Positions 37,212-46,693 are shown, numbered from the stretch's first letter. The stretch: DNA of 64,000 nucleotides from Clostridia bacterium (GCA_017624735.1 JAGAMK010000034.1:1-64000), one strand, 5' to 3'. Numbers and translations: made by a program. Notes: a model not told the origin generated them from the letters alone.

Positions 37212-37961
37212 ATGTCAATTTTAGAAGTTAAAAATATACAAAAAAGCTTTGATAAAACTGAAGTGTTGAAGGATATAAGCTTTACTCTTGAAAAGGGCGA
37301 GGTTCTTTCAATTATAGGTTCATCAGGTAGCGGTAAAACAACTCTTTTGCGTTGTCTTAATTTCCTTGAAACAACTGATTTAGGCAAAATTATTGTTGAT
37401 GATAATGTTTTATTTGATGGCAACAATAAGTTAAGTGAAGATAAAATAAGGGAAAATCGCTTGAATTTTGGTCTTGTTTTCCAAAATTTTAACCTTTTCC
37501 CACAGTACACAGTTCTTGAAAATCTTACTCTTGCTCCCACACTTCTTAAAAAAGGTGACAGTGCAAGTATTAAAAATCAGGCTTTAGAAATCATTAAAAA
37601 AGTTGGTCTTGAAGACAAGGTTGACTTTTATCCATGTCAGCTTTCAGGCGGTCAGCAGCAGCGAGTTGCAATTGCACGTGCGTTAATGCTTTCACCTAAA
37701 ATCCTTTGCTTTGACGAGCCAACAAGTGCTCTCGACCCTGAGCTTACAGGCGAGGTGCTTCGTGTTATTCGCGAGCTTCGCGATGGAAATACAACAATGA
37801 TTATTGTTACCCACGAAATGAACTTTGCAAAAAACGTTTCAGATAAAGTTATCTTTATGGCAGACGGCATTATTGAAGAATGTGGTAACCCTGAAGAAGT
37901 ATTCGAGAACCCAAAGAGTCAAAGACTTAAGGAATTCTTAAGCTCATCATTAAAAGATTAA
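37212..37961 (+). CDS. Amino-acid ABC transporter ATP-binding protein
   Basis: A 249-residue GlnQ/HisP-type ATPase. Walker A GSSGSGKTT (~35-43), Q-loop VFQNFNLFPQYTV, signature LSGGQQQRVAIARAL, Walker B ILCFDEPTSALD and the H-loop VTHEM are intact. It completes the three-gene polar amino-acid importer and is followed by a bidirectional terminator. Confidence 0.95.
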   Translation: MSILEVKNIQKSFDKTEVLKDISFTLEKGEVLSIIGSSGSGKTTLLRCLNFLETTDLGKIIVDDNVLFDGNNKLSEDKIRENRLNFGLVFQNFNLFPQYTVLENLTLAPTLLKKGDSASIKNQALEIIKKVGLEDKVDFYPCQLSGGQQQRVAIARALMLSPKILCFDEPTSALDPELTGEVLRVIRELRDGNTTMIIVTHEMNFAKNVSDKVIFMADGIIEECGNPEEVFENPKSQRLKEFLSSSLKD

Positions 37962-37966
37962 AAAAT

Positions 37967-37992
37967 GACCTTCATCCAAATGGGTGAAGGTC
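37967..37992. terminator. Bidirectional terminator
   Basis: GACCTTCATCC/GGGTGAAGGTC, an 11-bp stem including one G-T pair, with A-runs before and T-runs after. It serves the amino-acid importer (+) and the rubredoxin gene (-). Confidence 0.85.
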
Positions 37993-37999
37993 TAAATTT

Positions 38000-38608
38000 T
38001 TATTTAATGGGTTCAAAATCATCAGCACCGTGCTTACATATCGGGCAAATAAAATCTTCAGGTAATTCTTCACCCTCGTAAACATATCCACAAATTTTGC
38101 AAACATAGCCTTTTTTCTTTGGTGCATCTGGTTTTGGTTTGATGTGGTCAAAGTAGTATTGATATGTTGCAGACGGCACATCTGATAATGTTTCAGCTTC
38201 AGTAACATCTGAAATGAATAAAAGGTGAGTGCCACAATCAATTATATCAGTAACCGTACAAGAAATATATGCGTTTGTACCTTCGCAAACAAAGTATGTT
38301 CCGTTTTCTGTTCGATAATGGTCGTTATATCCCGCAAACTTATCAGTATCTCTGCCACTTGCAAAGCCAAATCTCTTAATCATTTCAAAAGTAACTTCTT
38401 GAGAAAGAACAGAAACTGTGAATTTTTTTGTTTTTTCTATCATACTGCAAGTATAATTATTTTTATTTACTGCAATAGTTATTCTTTTAGGTGTATCAGT
38501 TACTTGTGTAACTGTATTGATAATGCAAGCATTATCTTTGCCATTTTCACATGCACTTAAAATAAACAAACCATAACTTAATTTAAACATTGCTTCATTT
38601 CTTATCAT
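38000..38608 (-). CDS. Flavin reductase-rubredoxin fusion (high-molecular-weight rubredoxin type)
   Basis: A 202-residue fusion. Residues 1-~155 form a flavin-reductase-like FMN-binding domain. Residues ~165-202 form a rubredoxin with CKICGYVYEGEELP and CPICKHGADDFE (two CxxC iron ligands). In Moorella and relatives such proteins pass electrons from NAD(P)H to flavodiiron proteins for O2 or NO detoxification. No flavodiiron gene is nearby. It stands alone with its own promoter. Confidence 0.88.
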   Translation of the reverse strand: MIRNEAMFKLSYGLFILSACENGKDNACIINTVTQVTDTPKRITIAVNKNNYTCSMIEKTKKFTVSVLSQEVTFEMIKRFGFASGRDTDKFAGYNDHYRTENGTYFVCEGTNAYISCTVTDIIDCGTHLLFISDVTEAETLSDVPSATYQYYFDHIKPKPDAPKKKGYVCKICGYVYEGEELPEDFICPICKHGADDFEPIK

Positions 38609-38637
38609 AACATCATCTCCAAGTATATTTTTTCTAT

Positions 38638-38667
38638 ATTATATCACATATTATTCCATCTGTACAA
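38638..38667 (-). promoter_or_regulatory. Promoter of the rubredoxin fusion gene
   Basis: On the minus strand TTGTAC and TATAAT are 18 bases apart, upstream of a GGAG site and the ATG. Confidence 0.55.
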
Positions 38668-38704
38668 TGTTATTATTTTAACTTTCGACAAATGTATTTT
38701 TACA

Positions 38705-38733
38705 TTGACAAAATAATATAAATATGGTATCTT
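38705..38733 (+). promoter_or_regulatory. Promoter of the NhaC-type antiporter gene
   Basis: TTGACA and TATCTT are 17 bases apart, and a leader of roughly 60 bases precedes the start codon. Confidence 0.65.
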
Positions 38734-38802
38734 TTTCGTATAAATTGTACGTTGGGTTTTTATTAGTTTGAGCTTTAATGTGCAAAAAAAGGAGATGTAA
38801 AA

Positions 38803-40596
38803 ATGAAAAGAAAATTAAATGTTAAACTCATTTCAATTTTCGCAGTTGCTTTAATTCTTGTTTCTGTAATGTCATTTATGTCATTTGCAAGTGATGGGAA
38901 TGGAAAATCACCTGTTACAGTTGATTGTGGAACATGTAGCGGTACTGGTTATTCTTCATATTGCGAAGCCTGTGAAAGCGCTAATGCATATTGTGAAGAA
39001 TGTGTTCTTGATGCTGAAAAATTAGTTTGTGCTGATTGTGCAGGCACAGGCAAGGTTGAAGCTCCAACAAAATTTTATTCAAGTATTTGGTCACTTCTTC
39101 CACCAATAATTGCTATTGCGTTGGCTCTTATTACTAAAGAAGTTTACTCATCACTCTTCATTGGTATTGTTGTTGGTGGTTTGCTCTACGCGGAAGGCAA
39201 CTTTGTTGGTACAATTACTCATGTATTCAGTGATGGCTTTGTTGCTAATGTTGCAGATTCTTACAATATGGGTATTATTATCTTCCTTATTGTGCTTGGT
39301 TCAATGGTTGCAATGATGAACAAGGCTGGTGGTTCTGCTGCATTTGGTCGCTGGGCAAAGAAACACATTAAATCAAGGGTTGGTGCTCAGCTTGCAACAG
39401 TTCTCTTTGGTTGTATGATTTTCATTGATGACTATTTCAACTGCCTTACAGTAGGTTCCGTTATGAGACCTGTTACTGATAGTCATAAAGTTTCCCGCGC
39501 TAAACTTGCATATCTTATTGATGCTACTGCAGCACCAATTTGTATTATTGCTCCGGTTTCATCATGGGCAGCGGCAGTTGCAGGATTCGTTGCTGAAGAA
39601 GAAGTTAGTGGTTTCCAGCTCTTCCTTAGTGCTATTCCATATAACTTCTATGCAATTCTTACAATCATAATGATGGTTTCAATTACCGTTATGAAATTAG
39701 ACTTTGGTAAGATGAGAATTCACGAGCAGAATGCTTTAAATGGTGATTTGTTCACAAGTGATGCTGAAAACTTTGCAGATTCTGCAGATGATAACAATAC
39801 AAATCCAAAGGGCAAGGTTATTGACCTCATTATTCCTGTAATTGTTCTTATCGTAGCTTGTGTTATTGGTTTGATTTATTCAGGCGGATTCTTTGATGCA
39901 ACAAGTGGTTCATATCACAATGTCATTGAAGCGTTCTCAGGTGCTGATGCATCAGTTGGTCTTCTTTATGGTTCATTCTGTACACTTATTCTTTCAGTAG
40001 TTTACTTTATGATTCGCAGAGTTGTTTCATTCAAAGACTGTATGGCTTCAATTCCTGAAGGCTTTAAGGCAATGGTTCCTGCTATTATGATTCTTGCTTG
40101 TGCATGGACTCTTAAAGCTATGACAGATAGCCTTGGTGCTAAAGAATTTATTGCAGGTATCGTTGAATCAACAGCAGGTACATTTGCTAATTTCCTTCCT
40201 GCAGTTATATTCCTTATCGCAGTTGGACTTTCATTTGCAACAGGAACATCTTGGGGTACATTTGGTATTCTTATTCCACTTGTTCTTGCTGTATTCCCTT
40301 ATGGCAGTAGTCCAATTTCAGTTATCGCTATTTCTGCTTGTATGGCGGGTGCTGTATGTGGCGACCACTGTTCTCCAATCTCTGATACAACAATTATGGC
40401 AAGTGCTGGTAGCCAGAGTAACCACATCAACCACGTTTCAACACAGTTGCCTTATGCAATGACAGTTGCTGGGGTATCATTTGTAACATACGTAATCGCA
40501 GGTTTTGTTCAATCGGTTATTGCTCTTCCAATTGGTATTGCACTTATGATTGGAACACTCTTTGTAATTAAAGCATTCACAAAGAAAAAAGCATAA
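38803..40596 (+). CDS. NhaC-family Na+/H+ antiporter with cysteine-rich N-terminal ectodomain
   Basis: A 597-residue protein. Residues ~8-29 are a signal-like hydrophobic segment. Residues 42-79 hold four CxxC pairs (C42/45, 54/57, 64/67, 76/79), of which the first and last continue as CxGTG, like a DnaJ zinc finger. From ~95 on it is a multi-helix NhaC-type transporter (FIDDYFNCLTVGSVMRP, CGDHCSPISDTTIMAS). The ion specificity and the role of the Cys-rich part are inferred. AAGGAG precedes the ATG. It is monocistronic. Confidence 0.87.
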   Translation: MKRKLNVKLISIFAVALILVSVMSFMSFASDGNGKSPVTVDCGTCSGTGYSSYCEACESANAYCEECVLDAEKLVCADCAGTGKVEAPTKFYSSIWSLLPPIIAIALALITKEVYSSLFIGIVVGGLLYAEGNFVGTITHVFSDGFVANVADSYNMGIIIFLIVLGSMVAMMNKAGGSAAFGRWAKKHIKSRVGAQLATVLFGCMIFIDDYFNCLTVGSVMRPVTDSHKVSRAKLAYLIDATAAPICIIAPVSSWAAAVAGFVAEEEVSGFQLFLSAIPYNFYAILTIIMMVSITVMKLDFGKMRIHEQNALNGDLFTSDAENFADSADDNNTNPKGKVIDLIIPVIVLIVACVIGLIYSGGFFDATSGSYHNVIEAFSGADASVGLLYGSFCTLILSVVYFMIRRVVSFKDCMASIPEGFKAMVPAIMILACAWTLKAMTDSLGAKEFIAGIVESTAGTFANFLPAVIFLIAVGLSFATGTSWGTFGILIPLVLAVFPYGSSPISVIAISACMAGAVCGDHCSPISDTTIMASAGSQSNHINHVSTQLPYAMTVAGVSFVTYVIAGFVQSVIALPIGIALMIGTLFVIKAFTKKKA

Positions 40597-40610
40597 TTAT
40601 GTAAACAATA

Positions 40611-40644
40611 AAAATCACCTTATCTGTTTAGATAAGGTGATTTT
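40611..40644. terminator. Bidirectional terminator
   Basis: AAAATCACCTTATCT and its complement form a 15-bp stem around a GTTT loop, with T-runs on both strands. It lies between the antiporter (+) and nadE (-). Confidence 0.92.
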
Positions 40645-40650
40645 TTTATA

Positions 40651-42393
40651 CTAAAACTTTAACCATTCATCGGAATAAGCATCTGAGGGCATTATAAAAG
40701 CGCCACGGGGTGAAAGTGAAACTGTTCCAACAGCTACACCATCAGGAATGCAAGAACGTTTGAATTGGTTATTAAAAAATCGTTTTATGAAAATTCCTAA
40801 CCAATCACGTAACTCTTCTTCACTATATGTGCCTTTAAATGTGTTAACGGACATTTTTAATAATTCGGCAGGGGACTTGTGATGGCGTATAAAATGATAT
40901 ATAAAATAATCATGTACGTCATAAGGACCTATTGTATTTTCCGTTTTTTGCACCATTTTGCCGTTTTTATCAAGTGGTAGTAATTCTGGGCTAACTGGAG
41001 TGTCAATAACACTGTAAAGGATTTTAGAGACATTCTGGTCGCTGTTATCAGCAATATATCTTACAAGGTGGCGCATCAATGTTTTTGGAACAGAACCATT
41101 AACTCCATACATACTCATGTGGTCACCATTATATGTGCACCAACCAAGTGCCAATTCACTTAAGTCTCCTGTACCAACAACCAAAGCACCAATCTTATTT
41201 GCATAGTCCATTAAGATTTGTGTACGTTCTCTTGCTTGCGTATTTTCATAAGTGACGTCGTGAATATCAACATTATGACCAATATCTTTAAAGTGTTGTA
41301 AACAAGCATTTTTAATGTTGATTTCAATTAATGTTGCACCTAAGGATTTAACTAAACTACAAGCATTAGTATAAGTTAAGTCTGTTGTACCAAACCCAGG
41401 CATTGTAATACAAATGAGATTTTCAAGAGGAATATTTAACTTTTTCATTGATTCAACTGCAACAAGGAGGGCATGTGTAGAATCAAGACCACCAGATATT
41501 CCAAGAACAAGCTTATTACAATGAATGTGCAACATTCTTTTTGCAAGACCGGTGCATTGTATCTCAATAATTTCTTCGCATCGTTTTGATAAATCATCTT
41601 TATTGGATGGAATAAATGGGTTGATTTGATTTTTTTCAACATACTTTTCAATTTTGATAGGTGATATATCTTTGTTTGGATTACCAAGACTTACTTCCGC
41701 TATTGTAATCTCGCTGTCAAATGAAAATCTTTTACCTTCAGCAATAATTTTTCCATTATCAGCAATAAGACAACTACCTGAATAAACATAATCGGTTGTT
41801 GATTCATTTGGACCGGCAGAGGAGTAAATATATGCACAATTTCTGTCTGCAGTGAACTTATTAACAAAATTCCTATGTTTGTCGTAAGCAGTTACCAGTG
41901 CAGGAGTAGCAGCAATATTAATAACTAAATCAGTAGGATATTTGTCGCTGTAAAAGTCATCGCCAATCAATATGTTATAATCATACATATCAATACTACT
42001 GTTATAGCCTGTTGAAAACCACCTTTGTTCAGTGTTAGAAAGATTTCTTTTTGAAACTACCTGAACAATCTGACCTTTATAAATATGAAAAGCGGCATTA
42101 TATAGTTTTTTACCATCATTTAATGGTGCACCAATTATGATGTGATAAGAATAAGGTTTGGAATATTCAATAATTCTAACCAAAGCTAATTCGCAAGCTT
42201 CTATTAGTGTTTTATGAAAAAATAAATCTCCACATGTACATCCGGTAAGACATAATTCTGGGAAAACAATAACATTAATGTTATCTGATTTAATGCTTTC
42301 AAGTATATTTATAATTTCGTCACCATTTTTTGTAGGATTACCAACATAAATTTTTGGTGATACTGTAGCTACACGCAGTTTTTTGTCGTACAT
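40651..42393 (-). CDS. nadE: NAD+ synthetase with degenerate glutaminase domain
   Basis: Makes NAD+ from nicotinate adenine dinucleotide, ATP and a nitrogen donor, 580 residues. Residues 1-~245 are the nitrilase-type glutaminase and ~270-580 the synthetase, with the P-loop GISGGLDSTHA at ~298-308. In the glutaminase Glu46 and Lys115 are present, but the nucleophile motif normally reading VEICED is LIGDD, giving Gly144 in place of Cys. The enzyme may depend on free ammonia. Length is somewhat below the usual ~640. Own promoter at 42425-42453. Confidence 0.9.
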   Translation of the reverse strand: MYDKKLRVATVSPKIYVGNPTKNGDEIINILESIKSDNINVIVFPELCLTGCTCGDLFFHKTLIEACELALVRIIEYSKPYSYHIIIGAPLNDGKKLYNAAFHIYKGQIVQVVSKRNLSNTEQRWFSTGYNSSIDMYDYNILIGDDFYSDKYPTDLVINIAATPALVTAYDKHRNFVNKFTADRNCAYIYSSAGPNESTTDYVYSGSCLIADNGKIIAEGKRFSFDSEITIAEVSLGNPNKDISPIKIEKYVEKNQINPFIPSNKDDLSKRCEEIIEIQCTGLAKRMLHIHCNKLVLGISGGLDSTHALLVAVESMKKLNIPLENLICITMPGFGTTDLTYTNACSLVKSLGATLIEINIKNACLQHFKDIGHNVDIHDVTYENTQARERTQILMDYANKIGALVVGTGDLSELALGWCTYNGDHMSMYGVNGSVPKTLMRHLVRYIADNSDQNVSKILYSVIDTPVSPELLPLDKNGKMVQKTENTIGPYDVHDYFIYHFIRHHKSPAELLKMSVNTFKGTYSEEELRDWLGIFIKRFFNNQFKRSCIPDGVAVGTVSLSPRGAFIMPSDAYSDEWLKF

Positions 42394-42424
42394 ACTTATT
42401 CTCCTTATAGGATTTTATAAATAT

Positions 42425-42453
42425 ATTATACATCATAATATAATTTTAATCAA
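42425..42453 (-). promoter_or_regulatory. nadE promoter
   Basis: On the minus strand TTGATT and TATAAT are 17 bases apart, about 30 bases upstream of the start codon. Confidence 0.65.
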
Positions 42454-42459
42454 TATAAA

Positions 42460-42484
42460 AAGGGTTACCGTTATAGCAACCCTT
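42460..42484 (-). terminator. Terminator of the liv/kinase operon
   Basis: AAGGGTT and AACCCTT form the stem; a T-rich stretch follows on the minus strand. Confidence 0.7.
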
Positions 42485-42490
42485 CTAAAA

Positions 42491-43120
42491 TTATTTTTCA
42501 ACATTTTCTAAAACGTTAATATATGCTTTAATTGCTTCAACACAGCCATTAAAACCTAATTCTGCGCTGTTAAGACATAAGTCATAGTTACGTGCATTAT
42601 CCCATTCACGGCAAGTGTAATAATGATAATGCTCACTGCGATGCTTGTTGATTTTGCGAATCTTTTTGTCAGCATCTTTCTCACTCATGCCAAACATATC
42701 CATAACAGTTTTAACGCATACATCATGTGGCGCCCAAATGAATACTTTGATTACATTGTCATAATCTTTTAAGATAAAGTCAGCACATCTGCCAACGATA
42801 ATGCAAGATTCTTTTTCGGCAAGGTCTTTAATGATTTTAGCCTGATAATTGAAAAGATTCTCTTTAGATGTGAATTTGCTGTCCTCAGGTGGAATCAAAG
42901 AGCCACTGTATTTATGTGTTGAAGAATCAAACAATCCTTTGCTGATTTCTTCGTCGTGTTTTTGGAAAAGACCTAAATTAATACCGCTGTCATCGGATGC
43001 CATATAGAGAATTTCTCTGTCGTAGAAAGGAATATTCAACTCCTTGGCAAGCATTTGGCCAACTGTTTTACCACCACTACCATAGTCACGTGCGATAGTA
43101 ATAACGACTTTGTTTTTCAT
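42491..43120 (-). CDS. Cytidylate-kinase-like protein
   Basis: A 209-residue P-loop kinase of the cytidylate-kinase-2-like family, common in Clostridia and of unproven substrate. The P-loop is ARDYGSGGKTVGQMLA (~9-24); an IVGRCADFIL motif replaces the MDGRDIG of true Cmk, and a C-terminal R-rich lid region follows (KIRKINKHRSEHYHYY). The housekeeping cmk is at 25544. The start lies 23 bases after livF, with AAGGTGG, so it ends the liv operon. No reason for that link is visible. Confidence 0.82.
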   Translation of the reverse strand: MKNKVVITIARDYGSGGKTVGQMLAKELNIPFYDREILYMASDDSGINLGLFQKHDEEISKGLFDSSTHKYSGSLIPPEDSKFTSKENLFNYQAKIIKDLAEKESCIIVGRCADFILKDYDNVIKVFIWAPHDVCVKTVMDMFGMSEKDADKKIRKINKHRSEHYHYYTCREWDNARNYDLCLNSAELGFNGCVEAIKAYINVLENVEK

Positions 43121-43143
43121 AATAATTTTCCACCTTTCAGCAA

Positions 43144-43857
43144 TTATTCACTAAGGTATGCTTTCTTAACAGATTCATCATTCATAAGGTCTTTAGCATC
43201 GCCAGAAAGAACAATTGAACCTGTTTCAAGAACATAAGCTCTATCTGCAATTGAAAGTGCTTTTTTAGCATTCTGTTCAACAAGAAGAACTGTTGTGCCG
43301 TTTTCGTTTATAGCTTTAATAATATCAAATATTTCTGAAACAAGGAGAGGAGATAGACCCATTGAAGGTTCGTCCATCAAGATGAAATCAGGCTTTGACA
43401 TTAATGCTCTGCCCATAGCAAGCATTTGTTGCTCACCACCAGAAAGAGTACCTGCAATCTGATTTTTACGTTCTCTAAGACGTGGGAAACGGTCATAAAC
43501 ATATGCTAATGTTTCTTCAATTTCATTCTTATCTTTTCTTGTAAATGCACCAAGTTTGATATTATCGTAAACGGAAAGTTGCTGGAAAATTCTTCTTCCT
43601 TCAGGAACGTGAGCCATACCCATTGTAACTATTTTATGAGCAGGTATTTTAGTAATGTCATTTCCATGGTATAAAATTTTACCTGATTTTGGTTTTAGAA
43701 GACCTGTAACTGTATGGAGGGTTGTTGTTTTACCAGCACCATTAGCGCCGATAAGTGCAACAATTTCACCTTTATTTACTTCAAATGAGATACCTTTTAA
43801 AGCTTTGATAACACCATAGTAAACTTCAATGTTATCAACTTGTAAGAGTGGTGCCAT
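43144..43857 (-). CDS. livF: Branched-chain amino-acid ABC transporter ATPase LivF
   Basis: A 237-residue ATPase. Walker A GANGAGKTT, LSGGEQQMLAMGRALM signature, Walker B FILMDEPSMGLSP (LivF hallmark) and VEQNAKKAL are intact. It forms a heterodimer with LivG beneath the LivH-LivM channel. Twelve bases separate it from livG. Confidence 0.95.
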   Translation of the reverse strand: MAPLLQVDNIEVYYGVIKALKGISFEVNKGEIVALIGANGAGKTTTLHTVTGLLKPKSGKILYHGNDITKIPAHKIVTMGMAHVPEGRRIFQQLSVYDNIKLGAFTRKDKNEIEETLAYVYDRFPRLRERKNQIAGTLSGGEQQMLAMGRALMSKPDFILMDEPSMGLSPLLVSEIFDIIKAINENGTTVLLVEQNAKKALSIADRAYVLETGSIVLSGDAKDLMNDESVKKAYLSE

Positions 43858-43869
43858 TGTTATACCTCC

Positions 43870-44628
43870 TTAATCACCTAAATACGCCTTAATAACTTCA
43901 GGGTTATTAAGAACATCACTTGTTTTACCTTGTGCAAGTTCCTGACCAAAGTTAAGAACTGTAACTTCTTCACAAATTCCGCTGACGAGCTTCATATCGT
44001 GCTCGATAAGAAGAATTGTCATATCAAAATTATCACGCACAAAACGAATTGTATCCATAAGTTCTTGAGTTTCACTTGGGTTCATACCTGCAGCAGGTTC
44101 GTCAAGAAGCAATAACTTTGGATTTGTAGCTAATGCACGTGCAATTTCAAGCTTTCTTTGTTTACCATAGGGGAGATTATCAGCCAATGTTGAAGCTTCA
44201 TTTTCAAGACCAAATACTTTAAGAAGTTCCATAGCTTTTTTATCCATCTTCTTTTCAGATGAGAAGAAACGTGGAAGTCTGAAAATACCTTCGACTGATG
44301 AATATTTCATTTGGTTATGAAGACCAACTTTAACGTTATCGAGTACGCTTAATTTTTTAAATAATCTAATATTTTGGAATGTTCTAGCAATACCACAGCG
44401 ATTAATATCAATTGTTTTTTTGCCTGTTATATTTTCTCCATCGAGAAATATTGCGCCAGATGTTGGTTTATAAACACCTGTTAAAAGGTTGAATACAGTA
44501 GTTTTACCGGCACCATTGGGCCCAATAAGTCCATAAAGTTGACCTTTTTCAATTTTTACATTAAATTCATCAACTGCACGAAGACCCCCAAAAGAAATTG
44601 AAAGGTTTTTAACTTCAAGTAATGCCAT
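43870..44628 (-). CDS. livG: Branched-chain amino-acid ABC transporter ATPase LivG
   Basis: A 252-residue ATPase. Walker A GPNGAGKTT, the LivG-type signature LPYGKQRKLEIARALA (in place of LSGGQ), Walker B LLLLDEPAAGMNP and IEHDMKLV are present. The C-terminal LivG helix region (QGKTSDVLNNPEVIKAYLG) is present. It shares one base with the livM stop. Confidence 0.95.
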   Translation of the reverse strand: MALLEVKNLSISFGGLRAVDEFNVKIEKGQLYGLIGPNGAGKTTVFNLLTGVYKPTSGAIFLDGENITGKKTIDINRCGIARTFQNIRLFKKLSVLDNVKVGLHNQMKYSSVEGIFRLPRFFSSEKKMDKKAMELLKVFGLENEASTLADNLPYGKQRKLEIARALATNPKLLLLDEPAAGMNPSETQELMDTIRFVRDNFDMTILLIEHDMKLVSGICEEVTVLNFGQELAQGKTSDVLNNPEVIKAYLGD

Positions 44629-45692
44629 TATTTAACCTCTCCTTTCTTTTTTTTGGAAACAAGACCAAAAAGTTTGTCTTTAAAAGTTTTATTTGATGAG
44701 AATAACATCATTGAAATAAGAATTATTGCGTAGAATAACATTCGATAGTCACCGACTATTGTATCTCTAAGTAACTCAGGAATTAGTGTAAGTGCAATAG
44801 CAGCGATAATGCTACCAGGAATTGAACCAATACCACCAAGAACAACGAACACGAGAACAAGAATTGACATATTATAGTCAAATTTTGAAGCTTGAAGTGT
44901 TGAAAAATTGTGTGAGTAAATAACACCTGCAACACCTGCAAGGAATGCAGTTAATGCAAAAGTTATAAGTTTGTATTTTGTAATGTTGATACCAACAGAT
45001 TCTGCTGCGATTCTGTTGTCGCGAATTGACATAACAGCTCGACCTGTTCTTGAATAAACAAAGTTATAAGAAACAACAACAGTTATAAACAAGATTATAA
45101 ATGCAATTATGAAGTTAGAATCTTTTGGCGTTCCATTGATACCAAGAGCACCGTTAATTAACATTTCGCCATCAGCAGCCATATTCATATCAGTAACGCT
45201 TTTAAGTGATATGTGGAAACCATTAGCATCTCTTCCAAGATAAATTGATGCACAAATATTTTTTATAATTTCACCAAAAGCAAGTGTAACAATTGCAAGA
45301 TAGTCACCACGAAGACGAAGAACAGGAATACCAATAAGAATTCCAAAAATTGCTGCGCAAATACCACCAAGAAGAAGTGCAATTGGGAATCTAATCATTG
45401 CTTCAGGAATTGCAGTCTCCATAAGATTTGAAAAGAGTGAACCTGAATAAGCACCAATGCACATAAATCCCGCCTGGCCAAGACTTAATTCACCAAGGAT
45501 ACCAACAGTAAGATTGAGTGATACGGCAAGAATAGCATAGACACAAAGTGGTACAAGCAAATCTTGCATCATATATGACATTTCACCTGCAGCAAGCATA
45601 ATCTGAACGATTACAAATGCTACAACTAACATTATGTACGTGATTAAACTCTTTTTTGTGTTGGGTTTAATCGACTTAGAACTTTTTTTCAT
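44628..45692 (-). CDS. livM: Branched-chain amino-acid ABC transporter permease LivM
   Basis: A 354-residue multi-helix permease. The family region GELSLGQAGFMCIGAYSG and the conserved DNRIAAESVGINITKYK cytoplasmic loop that contacts the ATPases identify it. It lies 22 bases after livH. An N-terminal basic extension (KKSSKSIKPNTKKS) precedes the first helix. Confidence 0.94.
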   Translation of the reverse strand: MKKSSKSIKPNTKKSLITYIMLVVAFVIVQIMLAAGEMSYMMQDLLVPLCVYAILAVSLNLTVGILGELSLGQAGFMCIGAYSGSLFSNLMETAIPEAMIRFPIALLLGGICAAIFGILIGIPVLRLRGDYLAIVTLAFGEIIKNICASIYLGRDANGFHISLKSVTDMNMAADGEMLINGALGINGTPKDSNFIIAFIILFITVVVSYNFVYSRTGRAVMSIRDNRIAAESVGINITKYKLITFALTAFLAGVAGVIYSHNFSTLQASKFDYNMSILVLVFVVLGGIGSIPGSIIAAIALTLIPELLRDTIVGDYRMLFYAIILISMMLFSSNKTFKDKLFGLVSKKKKGEVK

Positions 45693-45714
45693 AAGTTAAA
45701 ACTCCCTTCACAAA

Positions 45715-46596
45715 TTATACTTTTTCGTTTATTTTCTTACCAAGAATACCTGTAGGTTTAACCATGAGGATAATGATAAGAACACCGAAAACAATGGCAT
45801 CAGCAAGCTGTGATGAAATGTATGCTCTGCCAAGAATTTCAATAACACCGATGAGAATACCACCAATCATAGCACCTGGGATTGAACCAATACCACCAAA
45901 AACAGCTGCAGTAAATGCTTTAATACCAGGCATAGCGCCTGTTGTGTTTGAAAGAATTGGGTATGCAGAGCAGTATAGAGCACCGGCAACTGCTGCAAGA
46001 GCAGAACCGATAGCAAATGTGAGAGAAATTGTCTTATTTACATTGATACCCATAAGCTGTGCTGCACCTTTATCTTCTGAAACAGCGAGCATTGCTTTAC
46101 CACTTTTAGTTCTTTTAATAAATAATGAAAGAGCAATAACGATAAGTAATGAAATAACAATTGCGGCAGAGGTTTCGCCTGAAATAACAACCTGACCATC
46201 AAAAAGTTTTATTGATGGGATATTTACAACGGATGTAAAGTTGACAGGATTTGCACCGAAAATTACAAGAGCAATATTCTGCAAGAAATAACTTACACCA
46301 ATGGCAGTAATAAGAACGGCAAGTGATGTTGCCTGACGAAGCGGTTTGTAAGCAATTTTTTCAATTGTGATACCAAGTATAGTACATGCTCCCATGGCAA
46401 TTATAACAGCTAAAAGGGGATGAAGACCTGCCTTTGAAGCAGCAATATAAATTGCGTATCCGCCAATCATAATTACATCACCGTGTGCAAAATTCAGCAT
46501 CTTTGCAATACCGTAAACCATAGTATAGCCAAGTGCAATAACCGCATAAATGCTACCAAGGCTGATACCGTTAATTAGGTTACTTAAAAAACCCAT
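45715..46596 (-). CDS. livH: Branched-chain amino-acid ABC transporter permease LivH
   Basis: A 293-residue permease with about eight membrane helices. N-terminal GISLGSIYAVIALGYTMVYGIAKMLNFAHGD is the LivH signature; SEDKGAAQLMGINVNKT is the coupling loop. It is separated from livJ by a terminator-like attenuator at 46694-46732. Confidence 0.94.
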   Translation of the reverse strand: MGFLSNLINGISLGSIYAVIALGYTMVYGIAKMLNFAHGDVIMIGGYAIYIAASKAGLHPLLAVIIAMGACTILGITIEKIAYKPLRQATSLAVLITAIGVSYFLQNIALVIFGANPVNFTSVVNIPSIKLFDGQVVISGETSAAIVISLLIVIALSLFIKRTKSGKAMLAVSEDKGAAQLMGINVNKTISLTFAIGSALAAVAGALYCSAYPILSNTTGAMPGIKAFTAAVFGGIGSIPGAMIGGILIGVIEILGRAYISSQLADAIVFGVLIIILMVKPTGILGKKINEKV

Positions 46597-46693
46597 TATA
46601 TAACATTCCTTCCATTACTTTGTGGCATAAAACACCACAATAAAATAATTCAGCATATTATAACACAATTTAAAAGTAAAAACAATATTAAAA

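Noticed and set aside
42491..43120. Second housekeeping cytidylate kinase
   Set aside because: It lacks the MDGRDIG-type motif of Cmk; the real cmk is at 25544.
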